The translations under genes were made by a program, and so were the position numbers. A stretch of DNA of 9,842 bases from Oscillospiraceae bacterium (lineage in GTDB: Bacteria > Bacillota > Clostridia > Oscillospirales > Acutalibacteraceae): contig CACYHJ010000181.1 of the NCBI GenBank assembly GCA_902774165.1, positions 1 through 9,842 of the forward strand. The letters are read 5' to 3'. Below are positions 5,669-9,842 of this stretch, in pieces; within the stretch, counting starts at the first letter, position 1, and each line of letters begins with the position of its first letter. The notes beneath the pieces are model-generated. The model ran no database searches, was not told the DNA's origin, and saw nothing but the letters and a program-made list of their open reading frames with translations.

Positions 5669-5818
5669 AAATACTGATTTGTCGCGCTGACGCGCCGTTG
5701 CTTCGTGACTCGTGACTCGTGACTCGGGAACCGCAAGGATACGCTTTGCGTCTGGGTTTATGAAACGAATCACAAATCACGAATCACGAATCACGACATC
5801 CCGACAAACTCAGTATTT
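5669..5818. repeat. 150-bp palindromic element between atpB and atpD, with heptamer arrays
   Basis: The ends are inverted repeats: AAATACTGATTTGTCG (5669-5684) and CGACAAACTCAGTATTT (5802-5818), differing by one inserted C. Inside, three CGTGACT heptamers (5704-5724) face three AATCACG heptamers (5775-5795), with a fourth degenerate unit at 5768-5774. As minus-strand RNA the two 21-base arrays pair completely, the three non-identical positions being G-U pairs. Smaller hairpins lie at 5683-5694 (CGCG-N4-CGCG) and 5732-5750. The right end overlaps the last two codons and stop of atpB. No coding frame of its own is apparent. Confidence 0.82.
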
Positions 5819-7183
5819 ATCGTAGTACTTCTCCAGATGCTCATCCCTGATCCGCTTCAGCTCGCTTCTGGGCAGGATGCGCAGCAGCTTCCAGCCGATG
5901 TCGAGGGTATCCTCGATCGAGCGGTCGGCATTGAAGCCCTGGGCGACGTATTCCTTCTCGAACTCGTCGGCGAACTGCGCGTATTTCTTGTCGATCTCCG
6001 TCAGGGCGGCGTCGCCGAGAATGACCATCAGCTCCTTGGCGTCCTTGCCGCGGGCATAAGCGGAAAAGAGCTGGTTCATGGTGTCGGAATGGTCCTCGCG
6101 GGTCTTCCCCTTGCCGATTCCCTTGTCCTTCAGACGGGACAGCGAGGGCAGCACGTCGATGGGCGGGTTGACGCCCTTTCTATAAAGGTCGCGGCTGAGG
6201 ATGATCTGACCCTCGGTGATATAGCCGGTCAGGTCGGGGATCGGGTGGGTCTTGTCGTCCTCGGGCATGGTGAGGATCGGGATCATGGTGATGCTGCCCT
6301 TCACGCCCTTCTGCCGTCCCGCGCGCTCATAAAGCGAGGCAAGGTCGGTGTACATATAACCGGGATAGCCGCGCCTGCCGGGCACTTCCTTCCGCGCCGC
6401 GGAGATCTCGCGCAGCGCGTCGGCGTAGTTGGTGATATCCGTCAGGATGACCAGCACGTGCATGCCCAGGTCGAACGCCAGATATTCGGCGGCGGTCAGC
6501 GCCATTTTCGGCGTGGCGATCCGCTCGACGGCGGGGTCGTCCGCCAGGTTCGTGAACACCACGGTACGGTCGATGGCGCCGGTCTCGCGGAAGCTCTTGA
6601 CGAAGAAATCCGCTTCCTCGAAGGTGATGCCCATGGCGGCGAAGACCACGGCGAAATCGTCGTCGGTGCCGCGCACGCGGGCCTGACGGGCGATCTGCGC
6701 CGCAAGGTTCGCGTGGGGAAGGCCGGAGGCGGAGAAGATCGGCAGCTTCTGGCCGCGCACCAGCGTATTCAGACCGTCAATGGCGGAAACGCCGGTCTGG
6801 ATGAACTCGCTGGGATATTCCCGCGCCGCGGGATTGATGGGCCTGCCGTTCACGTCCAGCCGCTTCTCGGCGATGATCTCCGGCTTGCCGTCCTTAGGCC
6901 TGCCGAGGCCGTCGAACACGCGGCCGAGGATATCGGGCGAGACGGGCAGCTCCATCTGCTTGCCGGAGAACCGCACCCGGCTCTGGGTCAGGTTGATGCC
7001 TGTGGAGCTTTCAAACAGCTCCACCAGAGCGTTGGTGCCGTCGATCTCCAGCACGCGGCAGCGGCGTTTTTCGCCGTTTTCCAGCTCGATCTCGCCGATC
7101 TCGTTATATTTTACGTCTTCGACCTCGCGCACCAGCATCAGAGGGCCGGAGACCTCCTGAATGGTTCTGTATTCTCTCGGCAT
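5810..7183 (-). CDS. atpB: A/V-type ATP synthase/ATPase subunit B (non-catalytic head subunit)
   Basis: A 457-residue subunit B (NtpB), the non-catalytic nucleotide-fold partner that alternates with A in the A3B3 hexamer. The beta-barrel domain is N-terminal. The P-loop position holds SASGLPHANLAAQ (151-163) rather than a Walker A, as expected for B. The conserved YPGYMYTDLASLYERAGR region is at 273-290, and the trans-acting arginine should be Arg350 in LPSLSRL (345-351). The C-terminal helical domain reads LRILPRSELKRIRDEHLEKY and ends YDKY. ATG 7183 overlaps the atpA stop by one base (TGATG), with AAGGAGG (7197-7191) at ideal distance. The last codons and stop, AAA-TAC-TGA, are also the terminus of the palindromic element 5669-5818, so the final residues may derive from an insertion. 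Confidence 0.97.
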   Translation of the reverse strand: MPREYRTIQEVSGPLMLVREVEDVKYNEIGEIELENGEKRRCRVLEIDGTNALVELFESSTGINLTQSRVRFSGKQMELPVSPDILGRVFDGLGRPKDGKPEIIAEKRLDVNGRPINPAAREYPSEFIQTGVSAIDGLNTLVRGQKLPIFSASGLPHANLAAQIARQARVRGTDDDFAVVFAAMGITFEEADFFVKSFRETGAIDRTVVFTNLADDPAVERIATPKMALTAAEYLAFDLGMHVLVILTDITNYADALREISAARKEVPGRRGYPGYMYTDLASLYERAGRQKGVKGSITMIPILTMPEDDKTHPIPDLTGYITEGQIILSRDLYRKGVNPPIDVLPSLSRLKDKGIGKGKTREDHSDTMNQLFSAYARGKDAKELMVILGDAALTEIDKKYAQFADEFEKEYVAQGFNADRSIEDTLDIGWKLLRILPRSELKRIRDEHLEKYYDKY

Positions 7184-8961
7184 CAGGCATCCTCCTTTTC
7201 GGCTGCCGCGCGGATCTGCGCGTTCAGTTTATTCATGACGAGCTCAAAGCGCACGTCGATCTCTTCTTCGGGGGTATATTTGAAACGGCCGACGGATTCC
7301 CGTTCCGGCAGGGCGGCGAGGGTCTCGATGTCCGCGCCCTTATCCAGCGCCTTCCTGCACTCGTCGTAATAGTCGAGGATCAGGCGCATCATATAAAGCT
7401 GCTTTTTGAGGCTGGTGTAGGTGTCAACCTCGTGGAACGCCAGCTGATGCAGAAAGTCCTCGCGCACCGAGCGGGCCGCTTCCATTTTGAGGCGGTCGCC
7501 GGGGGACAGCGCGTCCATACCGACCAGCTTGACGATCTCGTCCAGCTCGGCCTCTTCCTGCAGAAGGCCCATCATCCTGCCGCGCAGCGCCATCCAGTCC
7601 CCGGAGACGTTCTCCTCGAACCAGGGCGCCAGCGCGTCCGTATACAGCGAATAACTGGTCAGCCAGTTGATGGCGGGGAAATGCCGCTTGTAAGCAAGGT
7701 TTGCGTCCAGGCCCCAGAAGACCTTGACGATGCGCAGCGTCGCCTGAGAAACCGGCTCTGAAATATCGCCGCCGGGGGGCGAGACCGCGCCGATGACCGA
7801 GAGGGTGCCCTCTCTGCCGTCCGCGCCGAGGGAGATCACTCTGCCCGCCCGCTCATAGAACTGCGCGAGGCGGCTGCCCAGATAAGCGGGATAGCCCTCT
7901 TCGCCGGGCATTTCTTCAAGGCGTCCGGACATTTCGCGCAGCGCCTCCGCCCAGCGGGAGGTGGAGTCCGCCATCAGCGCGACGGAGTAGCCCATATCGC
8001 GGAAATATTCGGCGATGGTGATGCCGGTGTAAATTGAAGCCTCACGCGCCGCAACGGGCATATCGGAGGTGTTGGCGATCAGCACCGTGCGCTCCATCAG
8101 GGATTTGCCGGTATGGGGGTCGATCAGCTCGGGGAACTCGTTGAGAACGTCGGTCATCTCGTTGCCGCGCTCGCCGCAGCCGATGTAGACGACGATATCC
8201 GCCTCCGCCCACTTCGCAAGCTGGTGCTGCGTCACGGTCTTGCCGCTGCCGAAGGGGCCGGGAATCGCCGCGACGCCGCCCTTCGCGATGGGGAACATGC
8301 AGTCCACCACGCGCTGGCCGGTGATCAGCGGGCGGTCCGGCGAGAGCTTCCGCGCATAGGGTCTGCCCCGGCGGACAGGCCATTTCTGCAGGAGGGTGAA
8401 TTCCTCCCGCGCGCCCTTTTTGCCCTCAAGGACGTAGACCGTATCGGCGACGGTGAAGTCGCCCTCCCGGATTTCAAGCACCCTGCCGCCTTTTGCGGGC
8501 GGCACCATGATCTTGTGCAGCACGGTGGCGCTCTCCTGCACCTCGCCGACGATATCGCCCTCGGTGAGGGTATCGCCGACCTTGGCGACGGGCGTGAAAT
8601 GCCACACCCGGTCGCGCTTCAGCGACGCCACGTCCACGCCGCGGGAAAGGTTGTTGCCCGAGACGCGCATCAGGTCGTCAAGCGGCCGCTGAATGCCGTC
8701 GAAGATGCTGCCGATCAGGCCGGGACCCAGCTCGACGCTCATGGGCTCGCCGGTGCCGACGACCGGTTCGCCGATGCCCAGGCCCGAGGTCTCCTCATAC
8801 ACCTGAACGGACGCTCTGTCGCCGCGCATCTCGATGATCTCACCGATCAGACCCAGCTCGCCGACGCGCACCACGTCGTACATATTCGATTCGCTCATGC
8901 CCGACGCCACAACGAGCGGGCCGGCGATTTTTGCTGTTTTTCCGATGCTCAATTGATTCAC
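7183..8961 (-). CDS. atpA: A/V-type ATP synthase/ATPase catalytic subunit A
   Basis: A 592-residue catalytic subunit (NtpA) that hydrolyses or makes ATP in the A3B3 head and drives ion transport across the cytoplasmic membrane. The Walker A is GPFGSGKT (235-242, Lys241), the catalytic glutamate is Glu264 in GCGERGNEM, and ADSTSRWAEALREMSGRLEEMPGEEGYP begins at 331 (only its start and end positions matter here: Walker B region to residue 358). The 'non-homologous' bulge region typical of A/V-type A subunits lies between roughly residues 110 and 190. The start is GTG 8961, since no in-frame ATG fits the conserved N-terminus KIAGPLVVASGM; its ribosome site is weak, so coupling to atpF, 14 bases upstream, is likely. 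Proton or sodium specificity cannot be told because the membrane ring subunit is not in the window. Confidence 0.97.
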   Translation of the reverse strand: MNQLSIGKTAKIAGPLVVASGMSESNMYDVVRVGELGLIGEIIEMRGDRASVQVYEETSGLGIGEPVVGTGEPMSVELGPGLIGSIFDGIQRPLDDLMRVSGNNLSRGVDVASLKRDRVWHFTPVAKVGDTLTEGDIVGEVQESATVLHKIMVPPAKGGRVLEIREGDFTVADTVYVLEGKKGAREEFTLLQKWPVRRGRPYARKLSPDRPLITGQRVVDCMFPIAKGGVAAIPGPFGSGKTVTQHQLAKWAEADIVVYIGCGERGNEMTDVLNEFPELIDPHTGKSLMERTVLIANTSDMPVAAREASIYTGITIAEYFRDMGYSVALMADSTSRWAEALREMSGRLEEMPGEEGYPAYLGSRLAQFYERAGRVISLGADGREGTLSVIGAVSPPGGDISEPVSQATLRIVKVFWGLDANLAYKRHFPAINWLTSYSLYTDALAPWFEENVSGDWMALRGRMMGLLQEEAELDEIVKLVGMDALSPGDRLKMEAARSVREDFLHQLAFHEVDTYTSLKKQLYMMRLILDYYDECRKALDKGADIETLAALPERESVGRFKYTPEEEIDVRFELVMNKLNAQIRAAAEKEDA

Positions 8962-8975
8962 CGTTCTTTCGTAAC

Positions 8976-9290
8976 TTACTTTGATAATATGTCGGAGCCG
9001 ACCGCCTTTTCCACGGACTGGCTCACCGCCCGCATGCCCGCGCCGGTATTGCCCCGCACGCCCGGGATCGGGATGATCGCCGGCAGCGGTTCGTCGCGAT
9101 ACCGGTCGATGATATCCTGCGCCGCCGCGGCAGCCGCTTCGGTGATATAGACGACCGCGAAGCTGCCCTGCGTCATCTTCTGCAGCGCGGCGCGTATTTC
9201 CTCCGGCGATTCGGCGGGGACCACGTGCATCCCCAGCGCGGCGAAGCCGCCCACGCTGTCTCTGTCGCCGATCACTGCGATATCATACAT
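8976..9290 (-). CDS. atpF: A/V-type ATP synthase/ATPase subunit F (rotor shaft/stalk)
   Basis: A 104-residue subunit F (called NtpG in Enterococcus nomenclature), which binds the D axle to complete the central stalk and can modulate ATPase activity. The N-terminal IAVIGDRDSVGGFAALG (4-20) is the family signature, followed by an alternating beta/alpha Rossmann-like pattern. PIPGVRGNTGAGM at about residues 74-86 and VEKAVGSDIL near the end match the conserved C-terminal region. The length is normal. ATG 9290 overlaps the end of atpC by 8 bases and has GAGGA 7 bases upstream. It lies between the C and A genes, the usual place in bacterial A/V-type operons. Confidence 0.92.
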   Translation of the reverse strand: MYDIAVIGDRDSVGGFAALGMHVVPAESPEEIRAALQKMTQGSFAVVYITEAAAAAAQDIIDRYRDEPLPAIIPIPGVRGNTGAGMRAVSQSVEKAVGSDILSK

Positions 9291-9842
9291 ACTGTTTCCT
9301 CACTCTCTGCCGGATCCTATCGCCGGAAAGCTTCAGCCGGCGGCAGGACAGGATCATGCGAAGATTGCCGATCTCCGTCTGTTTTGCGAAGAAATAGGCG
9401 ATCAGCGGCTCCGGGCCGAAGCTCATCATCTTGGCCGGATACGTCAGCGCGCTCAGGGAATCGTCGCAGAATTTCTCGAATTCCGCCGCGCTCCCCCGAA
9501 GCGCCTCCGCCGCGTCCGCAAAGCCCGCCGTGTCAAGATAGGCGATCAGCGCCTCTTCCCCGTGGCAGGCCGCGTCAATCAGGTCTTTTTTATCCACCGC
9601 CGGGCAGGGGCAGATCGCGTCTTCCATAAAACGCGCGTCCTTGCCCGTATAGGCGCTGCGGTAAGCGATTTTGATATTCTTCAGCGCGCAGGAGCGCTCC
9701 GCCAGCGCGCAGGCCATGGCGCATTTCGACGCCCTCGCGGCCTCCATCGCCGCCGACGCCGCGGCGCGGTCGAGATAAACGTCCGCCGCCTGGCCGTCGT
9801 AAAGGTTGATCAGCAGCTCGTACGCCTTCTCCGCGTCCGAGC
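9283..9842 (-). CDS. atpC: A/V-type ATP synthase/ATPase subunit C, C-terminal part (runs off the window)
   Basis: The last 185 residues of subunit C (NtpC, AC39/subunit d family), the socket that joins the D-F shaft to the membrane ring. The reading frame remains open to the right edge with no required start, so the N-terminal part (the family is usually about 330-350 residues) is upstream. The diagnostic end of the family is clear: GPEPLIAYFFAKQTEIGNLR followed by a basic MILSCRRLKLSGDRIRQRV stretch and a terminal RKQYV. An internal ATG at 9747 is not taken as the start, because the codons upstream of it are in frame and helical in character (AEKAYELLINLYDG). The stop (9285-9283) lies within the start region of atpF, which indicates translational coupling. 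It is the first visible gene of the operon; subunits I, K and E are expected further upstream. Confidence 0.92.
   Translation of the reverse strand, partial: SDAEKAYELLINLYDGQAADVYLDRAAASAAMEAARASKCAMACALAERSCALKNIKIAYRSAYTGKDARFMEDAICPCPAVDKKDLIDAACHGEEALIAYLDTAGFADAAEALRGSAAEFEKFCDDSLSALTYPAKMMSFGPEPLIAYFFAKQTEIGNLRMILSCRRLKLSGDRIRQRVRKQYV

Noticed and set aside
5837..7369. A 510-codon open frame on the plus strand opposite atpB and the end of atpA
   Set aside because: It lies opposite highly conserved ATPase subunits, with no ribosome site of note and an Asp/Val/Gly/His-rich composition typical of the reverse complement of a GC-rich gene. The same applies to 8113-9150.

Overview
The window looks like a GC-rich chromosomal segment of an anaerobic Gram-positive bacterium of class Clostridia, probably a gut member of the Oscillospirales or a neighbouring order. 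This is an inference from four things: an A/V-type ATPase operon, a stand-alone Mrp/NBP35 protein with an N-terminal cysteine cluster, an intracellular GH27 alpha-galactosidase without a signal peptide, and strong AGGAGG-type ribosome sites with AT-rich sigma-A promoters set in GC-rich coding DNA. No rRNA, tRNA, CRISPR array, transposase or phage gene is visible.

Left part (1-2795): the 5' part of an SGNH-hydrolase gene runs leftward off the window from a strong promoter. Facing the other way come a ZIP/GufA-type metal transporter, then an alpha-galactosidase with its own extended -10 promoter overlaid by two dyads 21 bp apart. A 65-residue protein with two CxxC pairs follows, overlapping the alpha-galactosidase stop by one base.

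Middle (2793-4230): a 239-bp palindromic fold-back element separates the 65-residue gene from an Mrp/NBP35-type iron-sulfur carrier ATPase. The 348-bp gap between that gene and the convergent nitroreductase holds two short hairpins of the same repeat family around an AT-rich inverted-repeat block with a perfect 49-bp tandem duplication.

Right part (4231-9842), all leftward: a nitroreductase-family protein lies downstream of an A/V-type ATPase operon read in the order C (partial), F, A, B, D. The operon ends in a clear intrinsic terminator after D. C/F, F/A and A/B are overlapping or nearly so, but B and D are 168 bp apart and another member of the palindrome family fills most of that gap. F, A, B, D and C make up the catalytic head, central shaft and shaft-to-membrane collar of an ion-translocating rotary ATPase; the membrane and peripheral-stalk subunits must lie upstream, outside the window.

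The most notable signal is non-coding. Four palindromic elements share the ends AATWCTGATTTG(T)CGGG and its complement, and each sits exactly at the 3' end of a gene (the 65-residue gene, mrp, the nitroreductase gene and atpB). In two cases the element's terminus contains the gene's stop codon. They look like a non-autonomous MITE/REP-like family with affinity for gene ends, or a recruited 3'-end RNA structure.
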